DNA from: Podospora bellae-mahoneyi
Taxonomy: Eukaryota; Ascomycota; Sordariomycetes; Sordariales; Podosporaceae
Assembly: GCF_035222275.1 (NCBI RefSeq)
Contig: NC_085881.1
Span: 310,001 to 374,000, forward strand
DNA: 64,000 bases
Reading direction: 5' to 3'
The position numbers were made by a program, and so were the translations under genes. Shown here in pieces: positions 46,899 to 57,450 of the stretch. The notes under the pieces were generated by a model. The model worked only from the letters and a program-made list of their open reading frames with translations. It did not search any database and was not told the origin of the DNA. Position 1 is the stretch's first letter, and the number at the start of each line of letters is the position of its first letter.

Positions 46899-46900
<2 letters not shown>

Positions 46901-47145
46901 AAAAGAGAGAGAGAGAGAAGTCAGCAGAGACGAGGACAAAGGAAAAATACAGGGTTCTGTCTGTGTTTGTATGTGCGCGTCTCCAAAAGATGGGGAGAGT
47001 TGGTCCATGTGGGTTGCTTTTGATCAAGCTCTGGCTGGTCAAACTTTTTCTGAAACACAAACTCCTTGGGTCTTTTCTTCCAACACTTCCTCGTGGTCTC
47101 CTTATCATTTGCTCTTCGCGGCATAATCTCGAGTGAGGGACAAAC

Positions 47146-47293
47146 CTAGTAAACCTGCCCGATTGCTGCCACGGCAATAGCCACGAACCCAGCCATGCCG
47201 AGGCTGGCATGGAAATTGACCGCCGCCCCTGCAGTGTAGACTGGTAGCGGGGCGGAATCGGATGGTGTCGCGGGGGGTTGCTCATGGGGAGGG

Positions 47294-47359
<66 letters not shown>

Positions 47360-48213
47360 ACAGGAGCAGGAGGGGCCTCGTAAGGCGGGGCCGGCTCGGG
47401 CAGAGGAGAGGGGATCACAGGGCCGGGGCCGCCGATAACCGGTGGAGGAGGCGGGACGTAGCTTTGCTCTTCAACATAGCCTCCATCATCAATGGGAGGG
47501 GCAGGGGGGTTGCCACCGCCGCAATCACTCGGACCACCGTCGTCCTCGGGGCACTCTTCGTGCGGAACAACTGGGGGAGCCCAATAGTCATCCTCATCAT
47601 CCGAGTCAGAGTCGGAGCCGGAGCAAGAGTCGGAGCCAGAGTCGGAGGAAGAGCCACAGTCATAGCCAGAGTCGGAGTCAGAGCCAGAGTCAGACTCATA
47701 CTCCGGAACATGTGCTGGGACTGGGACCGGAACCGGCTCGGGGCCCGAGCAGCAAGGGGCCGGTGGCGGATTGGAAGCATTCCCTTGAGGAGCAGGTTGA
47801 GGCTGAATATAGTTGGGCTGCTCATAAGGAGGAGCCTGGGGTGCTGGAGGTTGGGAATTCTCTGCCTTGGGAGGTTGGGCCGGAGGTTGAGGCTTCCCGC
47901 ACTCGGGCTGCTCTTCGCACTCGGGTTTGTGAGGCTGAGGTTGCTGAGGTTGCTGAGGTTGGAGCTGCTGAGGTTGGAGCTGCTGAGGTTGGGGCTGCTG
48001 AGGTTGGGGCTGCTGTTGAGGCTGCTGGGGCTGCTGAGGCTGTTGAGGCTTCACACACTTGGTGGGCTCGTGGTCGGATTCGCTTCCGAAGTCGCAGTCT
48101 GAATCCGAATCTGAATCAGAGTCAGACCCGGAGCTGGAATCGCAGTCAGACCCAGAGCTGGAATTGCAGTCACCGTCACTGTCACTGCCCGAGTCGTCCG
48201 AGGTGTCCCAGCA

Positions 48214-48244
<31 letters not shown>

Positions 48245-50763
48245 CAGTTAGCGGGCTCCTGGGTATTCACCTCACAGTTGCTGCCCTTGCAGTGCTTAGC
48301 AGGAGGGGCAGGAATGAACGGCCCGCAGTCTGTCCCATTACCGCAGTGAACTGGCGGCGGAGGAGGGCAGTTGTCTCCCTGACAAGGCACGTAAGGCGGA
48401 GGAGGTGGAAGGCAACCAGCTCCTCTGCAAGGAACATAGGGAGGAGGGCAATTGTCCCCATGGCAAGGCACATACGGCGGCGGTACATGGTTGCAGTGTT
48501 CGCCTTCGCAGGGAACAGGAGGCGGGGGCCGGTAACCGCCTGTGGTGTTGAGGTTGACGTCCCGCGGGGGGAATGGATGGGCGTGTTCGGGGTAGTTGGG
48601 TTGGCAAGATTGGAACGGAGGGCAGCGGTCAGTATCGATTTCACAGAATGGAGTCCTTCGGTCGCAGTATTGAACAGGGCGGCAAGAATAGCCTTCAGGG
48701 CATCGAGCTCTGTGATAATCATCAAGATTGCCGCTGTGGCCGTGACCGCGATCAAACCCAGATCCGTCTTGGCCACCATACCCGTTGCTATGTCCGTTTC
48801 TGTCGAAGCCAGGCACAGGAGGCGGTGGAGGGATCGGAACGCCATATGGTCCGGTGTCAGGGCGGCCGTCATGATCTGGTAGATGATCGGGAGACACCCG
48901 AGGAGGAGGGTAGAAAGGGTTGGAGTCGCTGCCATGGTTGTTGCCACTGTGGCCATGGCCGAAGTCATCATGTTCAGCCTCGTCCTCAAAACGGTCATGA
49001 TCATGACCTCCAAAACCACTGTCACCATAGGGGGGGAAACCATGACCGCCGTTGCCGTGACCTCCGGGGAATCCTCCACCATGTCCATCGTGTCCGCCAT
49101 GACCGTCTTGTCCATCATGACCGTGCTGACCACCAGGAACAGGGAATCCGGGGAAAGGATTTCCGCCATTATGGTCTTTGTTATCATGCTTGTTGTCATG
49201 CTTGTTGTCATGCTTGTTGTCATGCTTGTGGTCATCGTGCTTGTGGTCATGCTTGTGTTCATTGTGCTTGTCATGCTTGTTGTCATGGTGCTTGTTATCA
49301 TGGTGCTTGTTATCATGGTGCTTGTTATCATGGTGCTTGTTATCATGGTGCTTGTTGTCATGGTGCTTGTGGTCGTGCTTATTGTCGTGCTTGTGATCAT
49401 CATGCTTGTGATCATCGTGCTTGTCATTATTGCCGCCTGGAAGATGAGGAATACCTGGGAATGGACTCTTTTCATCTTTGTGCTCATCATGATGCTTATC
49501 CTTGTGCTTGTCATGCTTGTCGTGCTTGTCATGCTTGTCGTGCTTGTCATGCTTGTCGTGCTTGTCATGCTTGTCATGCTTGTGGTCCTTGTGCTTGTGG
49601 TCCTTGTGCTTGTGGTCCTTGTGCTTGTGGTGATGTTTATCATCGTGGCTGTTGTCATCATGGTTGTTGTCATCATGGTTGTTGTCACTGTGGCTGTTGT
49701 CATGCTGGTTGCCGCCAGTGAAGTTGCCTTTTCCTCCCCTCTCATCATCAAAATCACTATAATCGGGGAAGTCGAAGCCTAGACCACCGCCGCCGAAATA
49801 GTCATCATCTGTCCATTCGCTTTCCCAGTCTTCAAGATCCCCCCGAGACTTGCCGGGTCTGAAGCCAGACTCTCCATCATAGCCATTGTAATTTCCTTCA
49901 TCAACAGAGTGACCCCACTTCTTGGAGGCATTGCATGGTGTTTTGCTGTTCGGGTGGCAGCCGAGGTCATACTCCGCACCGGCATGAGAAGGCTCGGGGA
50001 AAGGAACCTCTGTAGCGGTGGACTGGTTGGGCTGAGCACTGGGGGCAGAGGCTTCTGGCTTGGGCGATGGCTGCGGTGTAGGCAAAGGGTCTGACCGGAC
50101 AGAAGGAATGATAGCAGAGGCCCGGACAGAGGGGTAGTCAGAGGCAAACTCCTGTTGCCCCCCCACCTCTAGCGCATCCTGTAGCTCATGTTGGGCCTCG
50201 GTCTCAGCATCAGTCTCTACATCAGTCGGGACCTCCTCCTCAACTTCGATCTCGAGCTCGCTCTTGACCTCGGTTTTCACCTCAGTCTTGACTTCCACCT
50301 CGACCTTCGGTTCAGGTGAAGGCCGGGGAAAGACAAGCGAGGAGGCCAAAGGAGAAGCGATGGGAGAGATTTGCAAAGAAGGCTGGGCGGATGGTTCGGC
50401 CGAGGGGTGAGGACTGGCAACTGTGGCAGCTCCCGATGTTGGCTGCCACGCAGCTACGGTTCTGGTATGGGCAATGGGTATGACGATGGGCCTGGTTGAG
50501 TAGACTGTGAGACCTGGTCTCACGAGAGTCTTGGTGTGGCAGTAGACACCGCTGCCGCCGGCTTTGCACAGTCTGTCGGCGAGCTCGTTATCTCCTTCCG
50601 CACCCTGATTAAAGGGAAGGGGAGAGGAGATGGGGCCAGCAGAAGCCGGCGGAATGGTATCGGCTGATGCTGCCTCGAGCGGTTCAGGTGGTACAGATGA
50701 CACCGGAAAGGGAGCAGCCTTGATAACCAATGCGGCACCAAGGGCCACTATTGAGGCCTTCAT
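47146..50763 (-). CDS. Low-complexity His/Asp/Lys-rich secreted, probably GPI-anchored surface protein
   Basis: Single exon, 1205 residues. The N-terminus MKASIVALGAALVIKAAPFP is a signal peptide. Order of parts: Pro/Ser region with an acidic E/V stretch (about 150-200); a HDK-type repeat block (about 355-535) of HDKHDK and HKHDNKHD units; a Gly/His/Asp block (about 540-620). Then a run of PPPYVPCxGxxC modules (about 735-830) with regularly spaced Cys; poly-Asp and SDSGSD tracts (about 840-905); PQQ repeats (about 905-940); a second SD tract (about 1015-1065); and a PA dipeptide run (about 1130-1160). The end is hydrophobic (FHASLGMAGFVAIAVAAIGQVY), as for GPI attachment. The alternating His and acidic blocks would bind divalent metals. 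It is probably a cell-wall protein or adhesin; the exact role is unknown. Confidence 0.85.
47285..47370 (-). repeat. Coding GGAGCA hexamer repeat (Pro-Ala run)
   Basis: About thirteen GGAGCA units on the plus strand encode alternating Pro and Ala on the minus strand, near the C-terminus of the surface protein. Confidence 0.9.
49170..49700 (-). repeat. Coding minisatellite encoding the His/Asp/Lys block
   Basis: Degenerate 9-, 15- and 18-nt units built from CATGCTTGT, CGTGCTTGT and TGGTGCTTGTTATCA (plus strand) encode KHD, HKDHK and HDNKH on the minus strand. Plus-strand frames through it are also open for up to 382 codons, a side effect of composition. Confidence 0.9.
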
Positions 50764-51548
50764 GGCTTCCGGAGGCGACGTTCAACACACAGGAGGAGCA
50801 AGAGGGTTGCTGCTACCTCGTTGAAAAAAGCTGAAGAAGGGGTGTCGTGGGAGTGACCGAGTGAGGGGACAGAAGAAGATCCAGAAAGATGCGTTTCGGG
50901 GAAGGATATTTCTAAATTGATTTTATGGCTGATCACAGGATCGGTTCCGTGCCGTCATCAATGTCCGGCTTGCATCTAGGTTTGTTGGGGAAAGCCCCCA
51001 TGGGCCATGGCACCATGGACTCCGAATGTGTTGGACTGGAGCGGACCGACGGCGTCCCTAGCACGGCATGGAAGACACGAAAACACAGCATTGACAGCGG
51101 GACCGGTCTTGGAGCTGTCAAGAGTATGCTTTGTGGCGTAGTTTTGGCGTGTTAGGAAGTCCGTATTGACCAGAGAGGGGCTTCTGAGGGCACACACCTC
51201 TGCCACATCTCCCATTGCCGAAGCCATCCTGAGTCGGCTGCGAGTGGCAGGTGGAGTTGCTGCCGAGTTCTTCCTCCGGACGGCTTAGCCTGGGGCAAAC
51301 CTTCAAGTCGGAATGGGTACGAGTACAGGGGCGAGCGTGGAACCGGGTCTTCTTGGGATCGGGTCAATGATTGTATCTGATTGCCTGTTCAACTGACGAT
51401 GCCGTCTTCCCCATGGAAATGATCGATATCATCGACTGCTGCTTCCCCACCCTATCCTCCCTACCTCCTCGCCGCTACCTGTTGCCTGGTGATACCTTCA
51501 CATTCTCTGCCTCTATCGAAACCATGAACCTAACGCCCCAAATGCATC
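50764..51548. other. Gene-free spacer, surface-protein promoter and ORMDL 3' flank
   Basis: No supported ORF. TATA-type TAAAATCAAT (minus strand) lies near 50912-50925, about 150 nt before the surface-protein start. Confidence 0.45.
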
Positions 51549-52338
51549 CTATTCTTCAGGCACTCCCGAAAACAGTCCAACGCGCATGCGGTGACTCTGT
51601 ACGTTTATCATGTGTGAGAAGTGACGTTTCCAGCCAAAGGGGAACAAACAGACTGAGGGGAACAAAACTTACGACGGGCAGTTTTGGAATTACGACTCCC
51701 AGAACAGCGAGAAAGTTGATTGTAAAATAGGCCAAATCGTAGTGCGTATAGTGCGTACTCAGGAGGAAGAGCACAATGGGGACGCTCAGGAGAAACTTCT
51801 TGGCGGGCGTGTACTGGGCTCCATCATCAATTTGCTCCCACATGTTCAGGTTGTCGTACGCTCCGCCGTTGAACTCGAATGGCACGCCGCGGACGTAGTG
51901 GAACATGATGTAGGAGCCAAACATGTACGTGATGTTGGTCAACGTCCATGATGTCTCCTGTGAAACGCCGGGGAGACTGTCGTAGAAGACCTTGAGGCCA
52001 AAAATCAAGACAAAATGAATTGTCCATGCACCTGGCAGAGAGAGAGATATATTAGCACGGGTCTTCCTCTATTTTGAGTCCTTCCTTGATCGTCTTCCCC
52101 TCTCAGAGCTTGTTACACTCTCCGCTGTTCCCCCCAGCCTTCCTGAAAGAGTTGATTTCGGCAAACCAGATATCACAAAAGCACAAAGGCAAAAGGCTGT
52201 ACCTTTAGCATTGACCCAGTTGGCGTTCAGGTTCGGCAGGGCAGACTGGTCGCTCAGCTGCTCAATGGGCTCTGGTGGCTCATGGTAGACCTGGAGGATA
52301 CTACTAGACCTCCTTCTTCGGCCGGCCTTGTCTGCCAT
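51549..52338 (-). CDS. orm1: ORMDL/Orm family regulator of sphingolipid synthesis
   Basis: Orm proteins are ER membrane proteins that bind and restrain serine palmitoyltransferase (established in yeast and animals). Exons 52338-52203, 52031-51673 and 51596-51549 (introns 171 and 76 nt) give 180 residues, the normal length. The N-terminus MADKAGRRRRSSSILQVYHE contains the Arg/Ser-rich segment that in yeast is phosphorylated. Core blocks: NANWVNAKGAWTIHFVL, PGVSQETSWTLTNITYMFGSY, FHYVRGVPFEFNGGAYDNL, MWEQIDDGAQYTPAKKFLL, VPIVLFLLSTHYTHYDLAYF, LGVVIPKLP. The last 16-codon exon (SHRMRVGLFSGVPEE) is easily missed, as reading through the donor gives a spurious longer tail. About four membrane segments. 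The symbol is given by homology; fungi of this group usually have one Orm gene. Confidence 0.95.
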
Positions 52339-53812
52339 GTTTCCGTGCGTGGATCCACGACGCGGAGGATTGGCGCCCGCGTCGTAAGAGACGGTGCGTG
52401 GTATGAGGATTGGGGAAGACAGCTTGGCGGTGTTGGCGGTCGGCGAAGGGTGCGACACACAGGATCGAGAAGCCGGACCGGGAGCTCGGAGGAAACGGGC
52501 ACGAAGCACGATCGGTCGGCCGGGAGTTAGGTTGGGGAGAAATGCGGTCGGTCGAGCGAGGTCACACGCGGAGGATTGACACAGCCAATGCCAGTGCCAG
52601 ATGTATCGCCAGTGGGATGATGTCACAACCAATCGCCGAGCTGGACAACAGACAGCACAGGAAGAAGTTGCGTGGTTTGTCCAGAAGCCGAGTGCCTGAG
52701 TGAGGCTGCGGCGGAGAGCTTGTGGGGGCGTTTGAAGAATCGATGTTCCGTGAAAGCCGAAGAGAGGTGCGTGAGGCAAAGAAGGGGTCTGAAGAGGAGA
52801 CAAATAGTGGACGCGGCTCCCCCTGACAGGACAGACGGGCACTGATCTGGCTACCCTTTTTCGCGACGTATTCTGCTTTTTATTACAACGTGTATTCTGT
52901 AGTAGGTAGTGTACTGCTCTTCGAGACTCGGAGTGAGAGCACACAGGATTCAGGTACCAGAGGGAGAGGCTGAGCGGGTGTTGATATGGAGATGCAGCGA
53001 GCGGAAGTTGGCTGAGTTCGGCGTCCGATGGCCGGGATAGCCACGACAGCCAGGGACAATGGGGAAAATGCGCAAATGCTGGTGAGAGGTGGTGGTTCAA
53101 GGTGGCAATCTGGCCAGAATCAGACCCCCCCAGGCGATGGCCTGTCAGGTACCTCCACTGCGCAGATTGGCCCGAGATTGCGGAGGAGAAGACGTGCAGC
53201 ACTAACATTTAAATGCCGGCCATTGCAAATTACTGCCTGTGGCCGCTGCGACATGTGCTGATGGGCCGACCTCGTATCTATTAGGGACTTCCATGCCCTG
53301 TACCCTGGGGCGTAGTGAAATTTGATAGTGATGCAGCCGACTGTCAGGCGGCCCAACATCTGTTGCCGTTAGGCTGCTATCAGAGATGTGTGGCTTTCTC
53401 TCCCGCCTGTTTGCTGCTTGCTCCATTTCTAAAGTTGACCCACAAAACATCAACATCATCTCTTTCATCATCAGGCCTCGTCAACGATATCTACGTTTTT
53501 ACTCTTTACTCTTTGGGCTTTGGTCCCGGTCATGGTGAAGACTGACTGTCTCCATCTAATACTGTGAAGCTATACCATCTTGGGTCTTCCCCCCAAAGCT
53601 ACAGACAGCTTACTATCTAGGTTCGAGAACATCACCAGCTGGCTTGGCAGTGACAGGGATTTGGCCTGCCGCTTTTTTCTCGATTAATTTTTTGACATCG
53701 CATCGCGGAACGCAGACCGCAGACGCGTCATCCCCTGCCTGCCGAGGCGACATTACCATCATCATTCCCTTTCGTCCTCTCATTCACCGCGGCTATTTTA
53801 AGAACCTTCAAC
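52339..53812. promoter_or_regulatory. Shared divergent promoter region, ORMDL (-) / Air-like (+)
   Basis: 1.47 kb between two start codons. The ORMDL frame stays open upstream to 53208 without a stop, but that region lacks conserved character. No separate gene is supported. Confidence 0.5.
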
Positions 53813-55984
53813 ATGGATACAGCGCAAGATACTGTGGTGGACGACCACCCAGTTGCCAGGAAAAGATCTCTTTCAGAGGTGGAACCTTCCAGTCCAGCAG
53901 GCGAGGAGGAGTTGGACTCAACCAGGAAACGCACAAGGACTGTCGAGCCTGATGAGAAGGATGAGGGGGAGATCACAGATTCCAAGTCTGGCTCGTCGCC
54001 GGCACCGGAGAGCTTCATGCCAGTCCAGCCCTTCGCCAAAGCTCATAATGGCTGGAATGCTGGTGTCAATGGCGGGTTGAGGATATCCTTTCCCTCGCTC
54101 AGGAAGCCACCCCAAACAAACGCTGAGGGTGGTCAAGTCCCAGAGGCCCCAGAAGCGGAGTCCGGGCAGCCGTCCGAAGAAAAACCCCAGGTCCAAGGTC
54201 AGCCAGATACTGCCGTCGAGCTTGAGGCAAGGCCGTCTATTGAGGGTCTGATTACACCAGATGGATATCCGAGTCAGCCTAAAAACTCTCGACGACGATC
54301 CTGGGATGCCAGGTTCAAGCATTGGTGTATTGAACTGATGAGGCTGAACAAGGACCACGAGGGAGTGCAAGACCCAGAGGTTCTGCGAGAGGCCTGGTCG
54401 AACTGGCTGCAAAATCGAAAAAAGCAAGACCCGCTGGCGCAGACGGCGGCACTACGGGCAGCTCAAAGTTTTAAATTCACTCCAGAGGCCCTCACAGAGA
54501 TGGCATCGGCAGCTCTTGCTCCGGAGAACGAACCAGCATCGCCTGCAGAGCAGCAGAGTGACCGCAGCACAGACAAACCGACCAGCGATACCGGCAAATC
54601 CGAAAACAGCAACAAGCCACTGACAACTTGGGAGGCTGGAGGCATGATCCAACCCATTCGGCCAAACCAGTCCGCACTTCCCCTGGACGCCAAAGACGAC
54701 CAAGCATGGGAACACATCTTCACCGTATGGTGCCAGGACTTGGCTGAAATCAACTCCAAGAAGATCAAGACCAAGGAACCGCGAGACTTCAACAGGATCT
54801 TGACGGCTTACAATCAATGGATTGGTACGATTGATGGGCTGCCGAAAATCAGAGCCACGGCAGCCAGGCGTAATGCGAGCAATTACCTGGCGAAGAACAA
54901 GGGCAGGGTTGCCTCTCTGCTTTCTGGTCGGCCGTTAGACGATGAGCAAGAGACAGAAGAAGAGGAGCCCAAGGAGAAGGAGGCCCGGGAGGAACCAGTC
55001 CCAGAAACAGTGGTTGCGGAGGAAACCTTGCCTCTCGCAGCACCAGTCAACGACGGGAACGAGGAGGCCAAATTCATTCCGCTCACAGAAGGGGAAATGG
55101 CGTACCGGGACCGGTACTTTCCCGGCCTTGCTCCGGACGCTGTCTTTTGCGTCATGTGCGCTTCTTCGGAGCATAACTCGGCCGAGTGCCCCGAGATGGC
55201 CTGCAAGTTTTGCCACAAAGACCACCCTTGCTGGACTTGCCCTGCTCGACAACGCTGCTCCAAGTGCAAGCAACTTGGGCATTCTGTGGCCGAGTGCAAA
55301 GAGCGACTGATACTAGCCCAGGACGAAATGGACTGCGCCCTCTGTGGCTCGCGCAACCACATTGAGTATAGCTGCGTCAACTTGACGAGAAGCTTCCGAC
55401 CCAACCCCTCCAACACCCCCAAAGTCCAGTCCTTACCCGTCTTTTGTTACCGATGTGGTGCTGAGGGGCACTATGGTGGCGACTGCGGGCTCAGCGCGCT
55501 GGAGAAAAAGGGCAGCAGCTTCAACCCATTCACCAAGGCGAACGCAAGCCAGTACGTGGATCCAAACTCTTCAGAGACGGCCCTTGCCTACCGCGGCGGT
55601 CACCGGTCTGCAGCAGATTACAGATCAGGTGGTAGACCGGATCTTGGCAAAAGCATTGTCCCTCGCCAGCACATTCAGTTCGAGTCAGACGACGACGATG
55701 ATGATGAGTTCATACAACCCATTGTTCAAAAGCCGGCGCGGTCTGGGCACATTACCTTCTCTGGATACGGTGGGAATGGCAGTCAAAACCAGGAGAAACC
55801 CAGCGCGAGATACCCTTCCAGCCTCCCTCCAAAGCCTCCGGCGGTGTCGGTGCAACCACTACCGCGTGGGCCCCCTCCTCCGCTACCTCCAGGGAACAAT
55901 TCTTTTGGGAGAAAACACGGCGGTGGAGGAAGTCGGAGCGGGGGCAGAAGTGGAGGTGGGGGTAGGGGCCGAGATCGCTATTAA
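53813..55984 (+). CDS. Zinc-knuckle RNA-binding protein, Air1/Air2 type
   Basis: In yeast Air1/Air2 bridge RNA to the Trf4/5 poly(A) polymerases in the TRAMP complex for exosome decay (family knowledge). Single exon, 723 residues. The N-terminal third is acidic and disordered, with RKR basic patches at about 16-40. Two short related helical segments follow (RRSWDARFKHWCIELMRLNKD near 160-180 and DQAWEHIFTVWCQDLAEINSKK near 295-320). The zinc knuckles lie at about 444-565: CVMCASSEHNSAEC, CKFCHKDHPCWTC, CSKCKQLGHSVAEC, CALCGSRNHIEYSC and CYRCGAEGHYGGDC. The C-terminus is an Asp-rich patch, a Pro-rich stretch, then RGG-like GGGGSRSGGRSGGGG. Larger than yeast Air2 (344), as is common in filamentous fungi. 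Nuclear/nucleolar location is expected. Other zinc-knuckle families are possible but fit less well. Confidence 0.85.
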   Translation: MDTAQDTVVDDHPVARKRSLSEVEPSSPAGEEELDSTRKRTRTVEPDEKDEGEITDSKSGSSPAPESFMPVQPFAKAHNGWNAGVNGGLRISFPSLRKPPQTNAEGGQVPEAPEAESGQPSEEKPQVQGQPDTAVELEARPSIEGLITPDGYPSQPKNSRRRSWDARFKHWCIELMRLNKDHEGVQDPEVLREAWSNWLQNRKKQDPLAQTAALRAAQSFKFTPEALTEMASAALAPENEPASPAEQQSDRSTDKPTSDTGKSENSNKPLTTWEAGGMIQPIRPNQSALPLDAKDDQAWEHIFTVWCQDLAEINSKKIKTKEPRDFNRILTAYNQWIGTIDGLPKIRATAARRNASNYLAKNKGRVASLLSGRPLDDEQETEEEEPKEKEAREEPVPETVVAEETLPLAAPVNDGNEEAKFIPLTEGEMAYRDRYFPGLAPDAVFCVMCASSEHNSAECPEMACKFCHKDHPCWTCPARQRCSKCKQLGHSVAECKERLILAQDEMDCALCGSRNHIEYSCVNLTRSFRPNPSNTPKVQSLPVFCYRCGAEGHYGGDCGLSALEKKGSSFNPFTKANASQYVDPNSSETALAYRGGHRSAADYRSGGRPDLGKSIVPRQHIQFESDDDDDDEFIQPIVQKPARSGHITFSGYGGNGSQNQEKPSARYPSSLPPKPPAVSVQPLPRGPPPPLPPGNNSFGRKHGGGGSRSGGRSGGGGRGRDRY

Positions 55985-56317
55985 CAGCGAGAAATAGAAG
56001 TGATAGATGAGATAAAGCCTCTACCAGTTGCAAAGTCCTGCAGGAAGAGAAAGAATACCACGACATGATGCTACCAATGATCCACATGCCATGACCAGTC
56101 CACTCAACTGCTCCTCTCTATGTGGTGGCAGTTTGAAGCACACCGCTTGCGAATCACAGACGACGCAGCAGGGGGGAGAAGTTTCGAAACATTTCTGATA
56201 GGCCGGCAGTTGGGCACCGGGAGGAAGTGGGGGGCGCGTCCTGGTCGCGACTCAAAAGACTTTCTCGGCAATTTGAAAGTGAGGCCTCGGAAGGCGGTGG
56301 TTTTTGATATGTCCACG

Positions 56318-56372
56318 ACTGTGAGCATGAGCATGAGCAGGAGCAGGAGCATGAGCATGAGCATGAGCATGG
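56318..56372. repeat. GAGCAT/GAGCAG hexamer repeat
   Basis: About nine hexamer units (GAGCAT with interspersed GAGCAG) in intergenic DNA. Confidence 0.85.
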
Positions 56373-57063
56373 GACGGGTGCTCCTTTTGAGTGAAATATT
56401 CGATATCGGCATGTAAGGAAACCCAATGTGGGCCATGGAGGCCTAAGGCAAAGGCGACATTGTTCTGGAAGACGGGCGGGGCGCTTAATGGCTTTATGTG
56501 ATCGGCCGCGGAACCAGCATCGCGCCAGTTTCGTGCACTAATCGCGCGTGTTTCGCGCGACGTGGCCTGCCAAGAGCTGTCTCAACGTTCTCGACACCAT
56601 CGATTGGACAGAAAGTCACCGTCGACGGGGACCCTGTCTTGCCCTCCCGCCCTGTCTTTTATCGATAGCGACTTCCCCCCCTGGTCTTCCCCGCAACTCC
56701 AAGTGCCGTTTCAATATCTCCCAGTGGTCGAGAAGAGGCGGCCTTGAGACAGCCTGCAGACGGCCGCAGTTGTCGCATGCAGGTCTCGTAGCCTCCAGGC
56801 CACTCAGGAGACCCGGCGCGCTCCGCACACGTCGGTCGCGGTCGCAGCACCGTTCTCATGTCCCTGGCCCTACCTTAAATCCACGCTGGTCCAGCTGCAT
56901 GTCCAGTCCAGAGCTGCAGAGGGACATGGGACAATGAGTCACTCACCACCACTCGTTCTCCCAGGTCGGCCATCTGGGGCGACGACGAACTATGACCCCT
57001 AGCGAAATCGCGCACGAGAGAGGAACCGCGAAGGGGGAAAGCTGGGAGGTTGTTGAGTCGGTA

Positions 57064-57096
57064 GGGGAGGAGGAGGAGGAGGAGAAGGGGAAGGGG
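57064..57096. repeat. GGA/GAG trinucleotide-type purine tract
   Basis: An AGG run passing into G-rich sequence about 360-390 nt before the F-box-like start codon. Confidence 0.75.
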
Positions 57097-57450
57097 GGGC
57101 TTGTATAACTTGGTCCACGGGCTTTCTCTCGCGCGTCCGGTGATGAAGAATTTTTCTGTTCCCATTTCCCCATCACACCTCTTCTTTTTAGATCAAGCAG
57201 ATATCTATTTCCCGGTTCTCAGCGAGAAATACAACCCGTTTTCTTTCTCTCTCGTCTCTTACAGAAATCTCAGGTTCTCAGGTTCTCACCTCCACAGCGT
57301 TTGCCATACACCTATCTCACGTAGACATCTCGCCTACACATCTCATCTACACACCTCACTTGAAACCACCACGTTTTACTTGGCGCAGGGCTCCTGGCAG
57401 TTCCCAAACATTCCAGTGTTGGTTGTGTTTCTTGACGACATGCTAGAGCT

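Larger units (their letters stand above)
43574..47145. other. 3.6-kb gene-poor stretch
   Basis: Promoter side of the large conserved gene and 3' flank of the GPI-type gene. It holds one weak small-ORF candidate (45313-45609), C/T-rich tracts, a 44-nt tandem duplication and a long poly-A. AT content rises around 46200-46330 without other repeat signs. Confidence 0.5.
55985..57450. other. Gene-free stretch upstream of the F-box-like gene
   Basis: Contains the Air-like 3' flank and the F-box-like promoter/leader. Two microsatellites are present. The last 250 nt are CT/CA-rich as expected for a leader; no supported ORF. Confidence 0.55.

Noticed and set aside
49170-49700. Regularly spaced repeats resembling a CRISPR-like array
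   Set aside because: Units are directly adjacent and degenerate, lie in a coding frame (His/Asp/Lys), and have no unique spacers; this is a eukaryotic minisatellite.
47278-49782. Several plus-strand ORFs (274, 269, 382, 299 codons) and an alternative minus-strand ORF (496 codons) across the surface-protein gene
   Set aside because: All are shadows of short-period repeats that lack stops in most frames. Only the 1205-codon minus-strand frame has a signal peptide, ordered Cys modules and a GPI-type end.
51556-51672. Longer ORMDL C-terminus read through without splicing
   Set aside because: It would add a non-conserved tail; splicing at GTAAGT (51672) to 51596 yields the family-typical short end SHRMRVGLFSG.
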